Source: CAZGUH01 sp964529005 (GTDB taxonomy: Bacteria > Actinomycetota > Acidimicrobiia > Acidimicrobiales > Ilumatobacteraceae). From it: a stretch of 64,000 nucleotides of DNA. How positions within the stretch are numbered: position 1 is the stretch's first letter; the number at the start of each line of letters is the position of its first letter. This document shows, one piece after another, positions 39,875 to 48,890 of this stretch. The notes beneath the pieces were generated by a model, which was not told the origin of the DNA, ran no database searches, and saw nothing but the letters and a program-made list of their open reading frames with translations. The position numbers and the translations under genes were made by a program. The stretch covers positions 1 to 64,000 of the forward strand of contig CAZGUH010000020.1 of the NCBI GenBank assembly GCA_964529005.1. The letters are read 5' to 3'.

Positions 39875-41155
39875 TCACAGTCGCGGGTTGAGCGCGGCGC
39901 GGCCGCGGAACGCCGCCGACTCACCGAGCTCGTGCTCGATGCGCAGCAGCTGGTTGTACTTGGCGACGCGGTCGCTGCGCGCCGGCGCACCGGTCTTGAT
40001 CTGCCCGCAGTTCGTGGCGACGGCGAGGTCGGCGATCGTTGCGTCCTCGGTCTCTCCGCTGCGGTGGCTCATCACGGCCGTGTAGCCGTGGCGTGCGGCC
40101 AGCTCCACCGTGTCGAGGGTCTCGGTGAGGCTGCCGATCTGGTTCACCTTGACCAGAACGCTGTTGGCCACGCGGCGCTCGATGCCGAGCTCGAGGCGTC
40201 GCGCGTTCGTGACGAACAGATCGTCGCCGACGAGCTGCACCTTGCCGCCGAGCGCCTCGGTCAGGGTGGCCCAACCCTCCCAGTCGTCCTCGGCCATGCC
40301 GTCCTCGATCGACACGATCGGGTACGACTCGACCAGCCGGCTCCAGTAGCTGACGAGGTCGTCCGCGGCCAGAACCTTCCCTTCGCCGTCGAGGTGGTAG
40401 CGGCCGTCCTTGAACAGCTCGCTCATCGCCGGGTCGAGGGCGATCGCGATGTCGTCGCCGGGGGTGTAGCCGGCCAGCTCGATGGCCTCGACGAGGACCT
40501 TCACCGCGTCCTCGTTGGCGTCGAGGCTCGGCGCGAACCCGCCCTCGTCGCCGACCGCGGTGGACAGGCCGCGGTCGTGGAGCACCTTCTTCAGCGCGTG
40601 ATACGTCTCGGTGCCCCAGCGCAGCGCCTCGCGGAAGCTCGGCGCGCCGACGGGCATCACCATGAACTCCTGGAGGTCGATCGAGTTGTCGGCGTGGGCG
40701 CCGCCGTTGACGACGTTCATCATCGGCACCGGCAGCACGTGGGCGTTGGCCCCGCCGACGTAGCGGTACAGCGGGATCTCGAGCTCGGCTGCGGCAGCCT
40801 TGGCGACCGCCAGGCTGACGCCGAGGATCGCGTTCGCGCCCAGGCGGCCCTTGTTGTCGGTGGCATCGAGGTCGCACAGGGCGATGTCGATCGCGCGCTG
40901 GTCGAGGGCGTCGAACCCCGCCAGCACGGAGGCGATCTCGCCGTTCACGTTGCCGACCGCGGTGCTGACACCCTTGCCGCCGAAGCGATCGCCGCCGTCG
41001 CGCAGCTCGACGGCCTCGTGCTCGCCGGTGGACGCCCCCGACGGCACGGCGGCGCGGCCGCGGGCGCCGCTGTCCAGTTCCACCTCCACCTCGACCGTGG
41101 GGTTGCCCCGCGAGTCCAGGATCTCCCGCCCGACGATGCCGACGATCTCACTCAT
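39875..41155 (-). CDS. eno: Enolase
   Basis: A 426-residue glycolytic enolase converting 2-phosphoglycerate to phosphoenolpyruvate. The N-terminal ILDSRGNPTVEVEV, PSGASTGEHEAVELRD loop, catalytic GDEGGFAP region, metal ligands in LDPA, IEDGM and GDDLF, and the late VKVNQIGSLTET plus SHRSGETED motifs are all present. Length is normal. ATG 41155 has TAGCGT 8 nt upstream, so this highly expressed gene may be translated leaderless. ftsB follows as in other actinobacteria. Confidence 0.98.
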   Translation of the reverse strand: MSEIVGIVGREILDSRGNPTVEVEVELDSGARGRAAVPSGASTGEHEAVELRDGGDRFGGKGVSTAVGNVNGEIASVLAGFDALDQRAIDIALCDLDATDNKGRLGANAILGVSLAVAKAAAAELEIPLYRYVGGANAHVLPVPMMNVVNGGAHADNSIDLQEFMVMPVGAPSFREALRWGTETYHALKKVLHDRGLSTAVGDEGGFAPSLDANEDAVKVLVEAIELAGYTPGDDIAIALDPAMSELFKDGRYHLDGEGKVLAADDLVSYWSRLVESYPIVSIEDGMAEDDWEGWATLTEALGGKVQLVGDDLFVTNARRLELGIERRVANSVLVKVNQIGSLTETLDTVELAARHGYTAVMSHRSGETEDATIADLAVATNCGQIKTGAPARSDRVAKYNQLLRIEHELGESAAFRGRAALNPRL

Positions 41156-41163
41156 GGCAGGGC

Positions 41164-41169
41164 ACGCTA
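41164..41169 (-). promoter_or_regulatory. -10 box TAGCGT, leaderless start for eno
   Basis: Minus-strand TAGCGT is followed by 8 nt and ATG 41155. Confidence 0.6.
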
Positions 41170-41219
41170 CTGAACGGCCTTCGTCCGGGCGGACTCCGGC
41201 ACGGCGCCCGCGGCGACGG

Positions 41220-42665
41220 TCACTCGCTCGCTTTGACCTCGTCCCACAGCATGTCGAGCGTCGTCAGATCGGCGGCGCGCAGGTCGATCGCGCGCTCGGC
41301 CGCCAGGCGCTCGACGCCCTCGAAGCGGCGGCGGAACTTGTCGGTTGCGACCCGCAACGCGACCTCGGGTTCGACGCCCAGGTGACGAGCGACGTTGACG
41401 ACGGCGAACAGCAAGTCGCCGACTTCGCCGGCGACCGCGGCCGGCTCGCCGTCGGCGTGGGCGGCGAGGACTTCGTCGAGCTCTTCGGCGATCTTGGGGA
41501 CCGCGCCGCTCACGTCCGGCCAGTCGAAGCCGACCTTGGCCGCTTTCGACTGCACGGCATCCGCGTACGACAGCGACGGCAGCGAGCGGGCGACGCCGTC
41601 GAACACCGAGGTGCGGGCCTTTTCCGCACGCTTGATCTCGTCCCATGTGCGCAGGACCGCTCCGCTGCTCTCGGCGGCGGCGTCACCGAACACGTGGGGG
41701 TGGCGTCGCACCAACTTGTCGTGGATGCCGCGCGCGATGTCGGCCATCGAGAAGCGGCCCTGCTGCTCGGCGATCACGGCATGGAACTCGATCTGGTAGA
41801 GCAGGTCGCCAAGCTCCTCGACGAGGGCCTCGTCGGTGGCGGGATCGTCGGGATCGAGCGCGGTCAGCGCGTCGACGACCTCGTACGTCTCCTCGATGAG
41901 GTAGGGGATCAGGCTGGCGTGGTCCTGCTCGCGATCCCACGGGCACCGCTCGCGCAACGTGCGAGCGAGGGCGTGGAACTGCATCACCTCGTGACCGACC
42001 GGCGCTGCGAGGCGCGGCACGTAGATGCATGTCAGGTGGTCGGCTTCGACGGTGCGGTCGAGCTCGGCCCACGTGGTCTCGACGATCGCTTCGTCCGGTG
42101 TTCCGAGACGCTGGAGGATCGTCACCGGCTCGTCGCCCCGAGCGCTTTCTGCGGCGAGCTTGATATCGCTGAGCACCCAGTTCGCATGGGCGTGCGCGAC
42201 CAACAGCGGCCCGGGGAGGCCCGCCGCGGCCGTGGCGAACGCGTGCCCGTCGACGAGCGTGAGGCGCGACTCGACGGGGTCGATGCCGAGGCGTGCGTAG
42301 GCGAGGTCGAGGAAGCTGATCGCCGGCAGGATCTCGACGGCGACGCGGGTGTCGGCTCGCAGCAGGGCGACGCTGCGTTCGAGGACGAGCGGGCTGCCGG
42401 GGACCGCGTAGAGGACCGTTCCATGCTCGCCGGCAGCGGCGACGAGCCGTTCGACGATCGTTGCGTAGACGTCGTCGAACGTGTCGGCCTCCTCGTACAG
42501 GTCGTCGAAGTCGGCCGCCGGCTCACCGACGACATGGGCGCTCGGGTGACGGCGCGTGCGGAGGAAGCGGTGGTCGATCGCGGTGATCGCGTCGATGGTG
42601 TGGGCGGTGACGTACTCGTCGCCCCCCGGCCCCAGGCCGACGACGACGACCCGCGCGCCGCTCAC
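41220..42665 (-). CDS. mazG: MazG nucleotide pyrophosphohydrolase with N-terminal methylase-like domain
   Basis: A 481-residue YabN-type fusion. Residues 1 to about 215 are a tetrapyrrole-methylase-like fold (VVVVGLGPGGDEYV at the start, YAVPGSPL near 85). Two MazG domains follow: the first near 245 with CPWDREQDHASL and EETYEVVDA, the second from about 385 with EELDEVLAA. MazG hydrolyses (d)NTPs and helps clear damaged nucleotides. GTG 42665 overlaps the lipoprotein gene stop (GTGA). Order mfd-lipoprotein-mazG-eno is close to the mycobacterial mfd-mazG-lpqU-eno. Confidence 0.92.
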   Translation of the reverse strand: MSGARVVVVGLGPGGDEYVTAHTIDAITAIDHRFLRTRRHPSAHVVGEPAADFDDLYEEADTFDDVYATIVERLVAAAGEHGTVLYAVPGSPLVLERSVALLRADTRVAVEILPAISFLDLAYARLGIDPVESRLTLVDGHAFATAAAGLPGPLLVAHAHANWVLSDIKLAAESARGDEPVTILQRLGTPDEAIVETTWAELDRTVEADHLTCIYVPRLAAPVGHEVMQFHALARTLRERCPWDREQDHASLIPYLIEETYEVVDALTALDPDDPATDEALVEELGDLLYQIEFHAVIAEQQGRFSMADIARGIHDKLVRRHPHVFGDAAAESSGAVLRTWDEIKRAEKARTSVFDGVARSLPSLSYADAVQSKAAKVGFDWPDVSGAVPKIAEELDEVLAAHADGEPAAVAGEVGDLLFAVVNVARHLGVEPEVALRVATDKFRRRFEGVERLAAERAIDLRAADLTTLDMLWDEVKASE

Positions 42666-43519
42666 GCCGTGACGACGCTGCCGCGCGCGGGATCCCAGCG
42701 CCCGTAGGCGGGATCGATCGTGATATCGCCGGTGGCCAGCAGACCGATGGCCAGGAGCGCGCCGGGGGCCTGCGGGAAGTTGGCCTCGATCGCGTCGCGT
42801 GCCGCCTCGTATGTCTGCACGCTGACGACGACCCACCCGTTCTCGACGTCGACGACGGTCGGCACGCCCGGACGGGCGTCGATCAGGCCGGCGACCACCT
42901 CCGGCTCTTCGAGGCCGCCCCACAGCCGATCGAACGACGCGCACTCGGCGCCGGGGCCGCGGATCTCGGCGTCGGGCCCTGCGGCCTCGGCCAGCGTGGC
43001 GCCCTCGCGCAGCTGCTGGGCGATCGACGTCGCCTGGCCGCTCGAACCGACCGTCACCGCCTCGTAGCACGCCAAGCCGATCGACGCCGGCCGCTCGGCA
43101 TAGCGTGCGGCGAGCTCGTCGTTGGACGGGCTCGGGACGCGCTGGAGCGCGCCGGCGCCGACCTCGCGGTAGAGGACCGCCGTCTGAAGCCGGCTCGAGT
43201 ACGAGAAGAACGGAGCGTCGGTCGGCAGCTGGCTGGTGTAGCCGTTGCGGTCCTCGTCGGTGAGCTGAACCTCGGCGCCGTCGAGCACCTTGCGGATCGC
43301 CGCGCCGTACACGAAGCGGGTCAGCTCGCCGGCGGCGCGCGAACCGGACACGACGTCGGCATCACCGGCGTCGGCGCGCAGGAACTCCTCGAACGTGTCC
43401 CGTGTGAACTCGTCCCCGTCGATCGACGCGGCGACGTCGTTGTCGGTGAAGGTGGAGCATGCGGTGAACGCCGCGGCGCACACGAGCGCGCACGACACGG
43501 CGGCGAATCGGCGGATCAC
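42662..43519 (-). CDS. SurA/PrsA-like lipoprotein chaperone
   Basis: A 285-residue lipoprotein. The signal peptide ends at AFTAC, with Cys21 lipidated. The first mature segment (ASIDGDEFTRDTFEEFL) matches the SurA N-terminal helical domain, and a parvulin-like region follows (GLACYEAVTVGSSGQA, AQQLREGATLAEAA), but the classical parvulin active-site residues are not clear. It probably helps fold exported proteins. GTG 43519 overlaps the mfd stop (GTGA) and its own stop overlaps mazG, so the three genes are coupled. Confidence 0.78.
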   Translation of the reverse strand: MIRRFAAVSCALVCAAAFTACSTFTDNDVAASIDGDEFTRDTFEEFLRADAGDADVVSGSRAAGELTRFVYGAAIRKVLDGAEVQLTDEDRNGYTSQLPTDAPFFSYSSRLQTAVLYREVGAGALQRVPSPSNDELAARYAERPASIGLACYEAVTVGSSGQATSIAQQLREGATLAEAAGPDAEIRGPGAECASFDRLWGGLEEPEVVAGLIDARPGVPTVVDVENGWVVVSVQTYEAARDAIEANFPQAPGALLAIGLLATGDITIDPAYGRWDPARGSVVTA

Positions 43520-46500
43520 GGGAGCGACCCTACTGGCTGGGGTTCCGCCGACGCCTGTGCGGCGGGCACCAGCTCGCGCAGGAAGCCCACCAGGAACGAC
43601 GCGACGTCCCTGCCGCGCGGCAGGGGCACGATCAGCTGCTTCAGGTCCTCCTTCACGACCGCGTCGCGGGCGAGGCGCCTCAGTCGCAGCGACTCGCTGG
43701 TCTTCAGCGCGATCGGCGCGAGCCGCGCCTGGTTCGACACGATCGTGACGTCGTTGACGCCGAGGCGATGGCATTCGGCGCGCAGCACGCCGATGGTCAG
43801 CAACGCCTCGGCGGGCGGCGGCACGGGGCCGTAGCGGTCCTCCCATTCCGCGCGGATGTCGTCGACCTCGGACTGCTGCGTGACCGCTGCGAGCCGGCGG
43901 TACGCCTCCAGCCGCAACTCCTCCTTGGTGACGTAGTCGGCGGGGAGGTACGCGTCGCTCGGCACGTCGAGCTTGATCTCCGCGGGTTCGCTGACCTCTT
44001 CGCCCTTCATCTCGGCGACCGCCTCGGTGACCATCTGGCAATAGAGGTCGTAGCCGACCGCCGCGATGTGGCCGCTCTGCGCTTCGCCGAGCAGGTTGCC
44101 GGCGCCGCGGATCTCGAGGTCGCGCATCGCGATCTTGAACCCGCTGCCGAGTTCGGTGCTCTCGCCGATCGTGCGCAGCCGCTCGTACGCATCCTCGCTC
44201 AGCGTCCGGTCGCGCGGGTGGAACAGGTAGGCATAGGCGCGCTGGCCGCTTCGGCCCACGCGACCCCGCAGCTGGTGCATCTGGCCCAGGCCCAGCAGGT
44301 CTGCGCGCTCGACGACCAGCGTGTTCACCGTCGGCATGTCGATGCCGCTCTCGATGATCGTCGTGCACACGAGCACGTCGTACTCGCCTTCCCAGAAGTC
44401 GACGACGACCTGTTCCAGCGCGCCCTCGTCCATCTGACCGTGGGCGATGGCGATGCGCGCCTCGGGCACCAGCTCGCGCAAGCGCGCCGCGCACGTGTCG
44501 ATGCTGCGCACGCGGTTGTGGACCCAGAACACCTGCCCTTCCCGCAACAGCTCGCGCCGGATGGCCTCCACCGCGACGCGCTCGTCGTATTCGCCGACGA
44601 ACGTGAGGATCGGCTGCCGGTCGGCGGGCGGCGTCTGGAGAAGGCTGAGGTCGCGGATGCCGACGAGGCTCATCTCCAACGTGCGGGGGATCGGCGTGGC
44701 CGACAGGGTCAGCACGTCGACGTTGGTCTTGAGCTTCTTCATCGCCTCCTTGTGCTGCACGCCGAAGCGCTGCTCCTCGTCGACGACCAGCAGGCCGAGA
44801 TCCTTGAACTTGACGTTCTCCTGGAGCAGCCGGTGCGTCCCGATGACGCAGTCGACCTCGCCCGTGGCCAACCCGTCGATCACCTTGCGGGCCTGCGCCG
44901 GCGTGAGGAAGCGGCTGAGCACCTCGACGCGGATCGGATAGCCGGCGAACCTGTCGGCGAACGTGTTCCCGTGCTGCGTGGCGAGCAGCGTCGTGGGGGC
45001 CAGGACGGCGACCTGCTTGCCGTCCTGGATCGCCTTGAACGCGGCGCGCACGGCGACCTCGGTCTTGCCGAAGCCGACGTCGCCGCACACGAGGCGGTCC
45101 ATCGGATACGGACGCTCCATGTCGACCTTGATGTCGTCGATCGCCGTGCGCTGATCGGGCGTCTCGACGTACGGGAACGCCTCCTCCATCTCGCGCTGCC
45201 AGGGGGTGTCGGCGCCGAAGGCATGGCCCGCGGCGTTGACGCGCTTCTGGTAGAGGACGACGAGCTCCTGCGCGATCTCGCGCACGGCCGAGCGCACCCG
45301 CTGCTTGGCCTTGGCGAAATCCGAGCCGCCCAGGCGATGCAACGTCGGGGCTTCGCCGCCGACGTACTGCCGGATGGTGTCGATCTGATCGCTCGGCACG
45401 TACAGCTTGTCGCCGCCCTTGTACGCGAGGAGCAGGTAATCGCGCTCGATCCCGCCGATGGTGCGCTTCACCATCCCCTCGTACTGGCCGACGCCGTGCT
45501 GGTAGTGGACGACGTAGCTGCCCGGAGTGAGATCGGCGAAGAAGCCGGCCGACTCGCGCTTGCGCGGTCGGGCCTGGCGGTGCGCGCGCCGGCGGCCCGT
45601 GAGATCGGCCTCGGCGACGACCGCCAGCTTGGCGGCCGGGATCGTGAAGCCGCGGTGCAACGGGGCCGTCACGACGTAGCCGCCCGGACGTGTGAGGTCG
45701 GCCGAGGCTCCGGCTTGCGAGAAGCCCAGCCCCCGTTCGCCCAGCATCGTGGCCAGGCGGGCGGCGCTGCCCTCGCCGTCGGCGGCGACGACGACGCGGT
45801 AGCCGCTGGCGAGCAGGTCGCGCAGGCGGTTGCCCAGCGCGTCCGGCTCGCCGACGACCGGACCCCAGCCGGACGCTTCGACGAGCGGGGATTCCGGCGA
45901 TTCCGGAGCCGCGCTCACCGTCCAGGTGTCGCGGGCACGGTCGCCGGCCAGCAGCCGGTCGGTGTCGGCGTGCAGCCGAGGAAACGTGCGCTCGGCATCG
46001 CGGGCCCACGTGCTGGCGAGGGCTCGGGCCAGGTCGTCCTCTTCGGCGAGCAGATCCTTCGCCCGGTCGCGCATCCGGCGCGGCTCGACGAGGACGACCT
46101 TCGCGTTCGGCGGCAGCACATCGGTGAGCAGCTGGTCGGCCGCGCCGTCGTCGATCAGCCACGGCAGCCAGCTCTCCATGCCGTCGAACAGCGAGCCGTC
46201 CGCCAGGCGCTCCCAGTGCTCGCGGCCCCATGGTTCGGCGCCGACCAGCTGAGCCGCCCGCTCGCGCACGTCGTCGGTGGGGATCAGCTCGCGGGCGGGG
46301 AAGATGCACGCGCTCGCCAGGTCGGCAGTGCTGCGCTGGTCGCTGACGGCGAACGTCGTCAAACGATCGACCTCGTCGCCCCACAGGTCGATGCGCACCG
46401 GCGCGTCAGCGGTCGACGGGAAGACGTCGATGATCGCTCCCCGCCGGGCGACCTCACCGCGATGTTCGACGAGCTCCTCGCGGCGGTACCCGGCGACCAC

Positions 46501-46965
46501 GAGGCGCGTGAGCAGGTCGTCGGCGTCGAGGACGTCGCCAGGCCGGATCTCGACGGGCTCGGTCGTCGTGGCTCCCGGCCCGAGCTTCTGGAGCAGGGCG
46601 CGCACGCTGGCGACGACGACCTGCGGGCAGCGCTCGGGATCGCGCAGCCGCCACAGCACCTCGAGCCGCCGCCCCATCGTCTCGACGCTCGGGCTGACGC
46701 GCTCGAACGGCAGCGTCTCCCACGCCGGGAACAGCGCGACCTCGCGCTCGGGCAGGAACTGGATCAGGTCGTCGAACAGCTGGCCGGCGGCGGTGCCGGT
46801 GGGGCAGGCGACGATCAGGGGCCTGCGGCCGCTGAGCGTGGCGAGGCCGGCGATCGTGACGGCGCGGGCGGCTTCCGGCACCGCGACGACCGCGTCCGGC
46901 CGGCCGATGGCCTGGGTCACCGCCGGTTCGTCACGCAGCAGAGAGGGAAGGGAGGCGAGACGCAT
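43516..46965 (-). CDS. mfd: Transcription-repair coupling factor
   Basis: A 1149-residue DNA translocase that removes stalled RNA polymerase and recruits UvrA. Order of domains: UvrB-like N-terminus, CarD-like RNA-polymerase-interaction domain near 470-540 (FADLTPGSYVVHYQHGVGQYEG), RecG-like helicase with Walker A CGDVGFGKTEV near 640, DEEQRFG near 735 and TGRVGRSG-type motif LRGRVGRSGQRAYA near 905, and the C-terminal UvrA-binding-inhibiting domain. Length is normal for the family. ATG 46965 has TACCCT 10 nt upstream. Confidence 0.96.
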   Translation of the reverse strand: MRLASLPSLLRDEPAVTQAIGRPDAVVAVPEAARAVTIAGLATLSGRRPLIVACPTGTAAGQLFDDLIQFLPEREVALFPAWETLPFERVSPSVETMGRRLEVLWRLRDPERCPQVVVASVRALLQKLGPGATTTEPVEIRPGDVLDADDLLTRLVVAGYRREELVEHRGEVARRGAIIDVFPSTADAPVRIDLWGDEVDRLTTFAVSDQRSTADLASACIFPARELIPTDDVRERAAQLVGAEPWGREHWERLADGSLFDGMESWLPWLIDDGAADQLLTDVLPPNAKVVLVEPRRMRDRAKDLLAEEDDLARALASTWARDAERTFPRLHADTDRLLAGDRARDTWTVSAAPESPESPLVEASGWGPVVGEPDALGNRLRDLLASGYRVVVAADGEGSAARLATMLGERGLGFSQAGASADLTRPGGYVVTAPLHRGFTIPAAKLAVVAEADLTGRRRAHRQARPRKRESAGFFADLTPGSYVVHYQHGVGQYEGMVKRTIGGIERDYLLLAYKGGDKLYVPSDQIDTIRQYVGGEAPTLHRLGGSDFAKAKQRVRSAVREIAQELVVLYQKRVNAAGHAFGADTPWQREMEEAFPYVETPDQRTAIDDIKVDMERPYPMDRLVCGDVGFGKTEVAVRAAFKAIQDGKQVAVLAPTTLLATQHGNTFADRFAGYPIRVEVLSRFLTPAQARKVIDGLATGEVDCVIGTHRLLQENVKFKDLGLLVVDEEQRFGVQHKEAMKKLKTNVDVLTLSATPIPRTLEMSLVGIRDLSLLQTPPADRQPILTFVGEYDERVAVEAIRRELLREGQVFWVHNRVRSIDTCAARLRELVPEARIAIAHGQMDEGALEQVVVDFWEGEYDVLVCTTIIESGIDMPTVNTLVVERADLLGLGQMHQLRGRVGRSGQRAYAYLFHPRDRTLSEDAYERLRTIGESTELGSGFKIAMRDLEIRGAGNLLGEAQSGHIAAVGYDLYCQMVTEAVAEMKGEEVSEPAEIKLDVPSDAYLPADYVTKEELRLEAYRRLAAVTQQSEVDDIRAEWEDRYGPVPPPAEALLTIGVLRAECHRLGVNDVTIVSNQARLAPIALKTSESLRLRRLARDAVVKEDLKQLIVPLPRGRDVASFLVGFLRELVPAAQASAEPQPVGSLP

Positions 46966-46975
46966 GGGCCCTGGC

Positions 46976-46981
46976 AGGGTA
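46976..46981 (-). promoter_or_regulatory. -10 box TACCCT, leaderless start for mfd
   Basis: Minus-strand TACCCT is followed by 10 nt and ATG 46965. Confidence 0.45.
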
Positions 46982-47025
46982 CTGGCCTTGAACTGCGTCG
47001 CCTCGTGCCGAAGCAGGGTGCCGTG

Positions 47026-47283
47026 GTGACCAGAGCGGACAGGGTGAAGGCGGCGTGCGCGGCGATCTCGGTCGCGCTCGCGGCGTGTGGTGGTGGGCGG
47101 GAGCAAGCGGACACCGTGGAGGCGCGGGAGCCCGCGCCCGCGCCGTCGGTCGAATCGCTCGGGCCCGTCGCTCCGGCCGCGGCGATGCTGCCGGGAGCGG
47201 CGAGCGCGTCGGTGACGACGCGGGCCAACATCGTCGAGCTGGCCGCGGTGGCCACGGGAGCGCCCCCGCTGGCGCGGAATTAG
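47026..47283 (+). CDS. Small putative lipoprotein
   Basis: An 85-residue open frame starting at GTG 47026. A short basic N-terminus, a hydrophobic Ala-rich stretch and LAAC (Cys21) form a lipobox, followed by CGGG and an acidic then Ala/Pro/Val-rich mature part without a recognised domain. It lies divergently from mfd in the only gap between mfd and pth and ends 2 nt before the convergent pth stop. Another GTG sits one codon upstream. Coding status rests mainly on the lipobox, so it is tentative. Confidence 0.45.
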   Translation: MTRADRVKAACAAISVALAACGGGREQADTVEAREPAPAPSVESLGPVAPAAAMLPGAASASVTTRANIVELAAVATGAPPLARN

Positions 47284-47285
47284 CT

Positions 47286-47903
47286 CTACTCGGCGTCGCT
47301 GCGGCTGTTGAAGCGCTGCATCGCCTGGTCGAGCCCGGCGTTGACGATGACCTCGACCGCGTCGGCGGCTTCGATGACCGCGACGTCGAGCAGTTCGCGT
47401 TCGCGTGCCGGCATCCTGCTGAGCACGTGATCGGCGCCCCGCTCCTTGCTGGGAGGCTTGCCGACGCCGATGCGCACCCGCACGAAGTCCTGCGTGTGGG
47501 TGTGGGCGACGATGCTGCGCAGCCCATTGTGTCCGGCCAGGCCGCCTCCGAGCTTGATCCGCACGGTCGACGGCGGCAGGTCCAGCTCGTCGTGCACCAC
47601 GATGAGATGCCGCGGCTCGGCCAGCTTGTACCGGCGCACCAGCGCCTGCACCGCTCGGCCGCTGTCGTTCATGTACGTGGTGGGAAACGCCAGCACGGCG
47701 CGCTGGTCGCCCACCCGGCTCTCCGCCACCAGGGCGTTGTCGCGGCCGGGCTTCAGCGAGCCACCAGCGCGCTCGGCGAGCAGCTCGACGACCTCCGCGC
47801 CCACGTTGTGCCGGCTGTGGGCGTACTCCTTGCCGGGGTTACCGAGACCGACGATCAGCCAAGGGAACGTCGCAGGGCGCTCCGAGCGCCCGAACAGGCC
47901 CAT
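47286..47903 (-). CDS. pth: Peptidyl-tRNA hydrolase
   Basis: A 205-residue essential hydrolase that frees tRNA from drop-off peptidyl-tRNAs. Active-site features are GLGNPGKEYAHSRHNVG with the catalytic His, FPTTYMNDSG, VHDELDLP with Asp, and the KLGGGLAGHNGLRS loop. An N-terminal extension MGLFGRSERPATF is slightly longer than usual. A GAGAGG ribosome site precedes ATG. It directly follows rplY by 24 nt, the common actinobacterial pair. Confidence 0.95.
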   Translation of the reverse strand: MGLFGRSERPATFPWLIVGLGNPGKEYAHSRHNVGAEVVELLAERAGGSLKPGRDNALVAESRVGDQRAVLAFPTTYMNDSGRAVQALVRRYKLAEPRHLIVVHDELDLPPSTVRIKLGGGLAGHNGLRSIVAHTHTQDFVRVRIGVGKPPSKERGADHVLSRMPARERELLDVAVIEAADAVEVIVNAGLDQAMQRFNSRSDAE

Positions 47904-47927
47904 CGACCTCTCGCCGCTAGGGCCGGG

Positions 47928-48572
47928 TCACTCGGCGGGGGTGCTCGCCTCGCCCGCCGGCTCGCCGCCAGCGCCTTCCTCGCCACCAGCTGCTTCGCCT
48001 TGCGCGGCCGCCTCGGCGCGGGTGAGCAGGACGGTGACGATCGGAGTGTCCGGGTCGGCCGTGGCGGTGACGCCCGCGGGCAGCGTGATGTCGCCGAGAC
48101 GGACGATGTCGCCGATCTGGAGGTCGGTGACGTCGACGACGATCTCGGCCGGCACGTTGTTCGGGGTCGTGACGATCTCGATGGTGTCGACGGCCGGGTC
48201 GACCAGACCACCGTTGCTGAGCACCGCCTTGGCCTCGCCGTGCAGGTGCAGCGGCACGTGCATCGTGATCTGCTCGGACATGCTGATCTGGAGGAAGTCG
48301 ACGTGGTTGACCGTGCGGCGCACCGGGTGGCGCTGCACCTCCTTGATCACCGCCGGGTACGTCGTGCCGTCGACGTCGAGTGACAAGATCGTGTTCAGAC
48401 CCGCCGCGCCGCTGAGGGCCGTGCGCAGATCGCGCCGATCGACGGTGAGCGGCACGGGGGTCATTCCGTGGCCGTAGAGGACCGCCGGGATCTTGCCCTC
48501 GGCGCGCAGGCGGCGCGAAGCGGACGAGCCGGTGGCCCGACCGGGGGTGGCGACGAGCGTGGTCTGGGACAT
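47928..48572 (-). CDS. rplY: 50S ribosomal protein L25, CTC form
   Basis: A 214-residue general stress protein form of L25 (bL25). The N-terminal RNA-binding domain (about 1-95) reads RLRAEGKIPAVLYGHG and RHPVRRTVNHVDFLQ, and the C-terminal TL5/CTC beta domain follows to about 185. The tail is an Ala/Gly/Glu-rich disordered segment. L25 binds 5S rRNA. The upstream 318-bp gap is filled with repeats. Confidence 0.95.
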   Translation of the reverse strand: MSQTTLVATPGRATGSSASRRLRAEGKIPAVLYGHGMTPVPLTVDRRDLRTALSGAAGLNTILSLDVDGTTYPAVIKEVQRHPVRRTVNHVDFLQISMSEQITMHVPLHLHGEAKAVLSNGGLVDPAVDTIEIVTTPNNVPAEIVVDVTDLQIGDIVRLGDITLPAGVTATADPDTPIVTVLLTRAEAAAQGEAAGGEEGAGGEPAGEASTPAE

Positions 48573-48646
48573 TGCGAGCCTCGAGCTTCAGCGGGCGACA
48601 GAACGGCGTGCCAGCCTATCGGCCGCGCGCCCGAACGCGCCAGGGG

Positions 48647-48700
48647 CACCCCGACCCCAGCCAACACCACCCCGACCCCAGCCAACACCACCCCGACCCC
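48647..48700. repeat. 21-bp tandem repeat, 2.6 copies
   Basis: Two exact 21-bp copies (48647-48667, 48668-48688) and a 12-bp partial copy (48689-48700). The plus strand is C-rich, beginning CACCCCGACCCC; the minus, transcribed, strand is G-rich with runs of four Gs, so G-quadruplex formation is conceivable. Confidence 0.9.
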
Positions 48701-48735
48701 ATGGGCGCGATCCGCTGCCGTGCCGGCACCCGATC

Positions 48736-48848
48736 GCGCCCAAGCCAGCTGCTTGGGCGCGGGATGTCGCGGTGACGGCAGCCGGACGCGCCCAAGCCAG
48801 CTGCTTGGGCGCGGGCTGTCGCGGTGATGGCAGCCGGACGCGCCCAAG
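48736..48848. repeat. 52-bp tandem repeat carrying a perfect 10-bp hairpin
   Basis: Units at 48736-48787 and 48788-48839 differ at two or so positions, and a 9-bp third start is at 48840-48848. Each full unit holds a perfect palindrome, GCGCCCAAGC then CAGCT then GCTTGGGCGC, so two strong stem-loops lie in tandem (48736-48760 and 48788-48812). They may end the prs transcript or protect its 3' end. The arrangement also recalls REP/BIME elements. Confidence 0.9.
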
Positions 48849-48890
48849 GGAAAGGGTGGGTCGAGGGGCGGGGGCGGCGACCGCGGCGGG

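Larger units (their letters stand above)
48573..48890. other. 318-bp gap between prs and rplY, repeat-filled
   Basis: No gene is supported here. The gap holds a 21-bp tandem repeat (48647-48700) and a 52-bp hairpin-forming tandem repeat (48736-48848). It must also contain the end of the prs transcript and the start of rplY. Open frames across it are low-complexity artefacts of the repeats. Confidence 0.8.

Noticed and set aside
43768..47283. Long plus-strand frame opposite mfd
   Set aside because: Antisense shadow of mfd caused by high G+C; low-complexity composition. Only the last 85 codons past mfd carry a lipobox and are kept as tentative.
48736..48848. Possible CRISPR array
   Set aside because: Only two full 52-bp units with no unique spacers between them and no cas genes; it is a simple tandem repeat.
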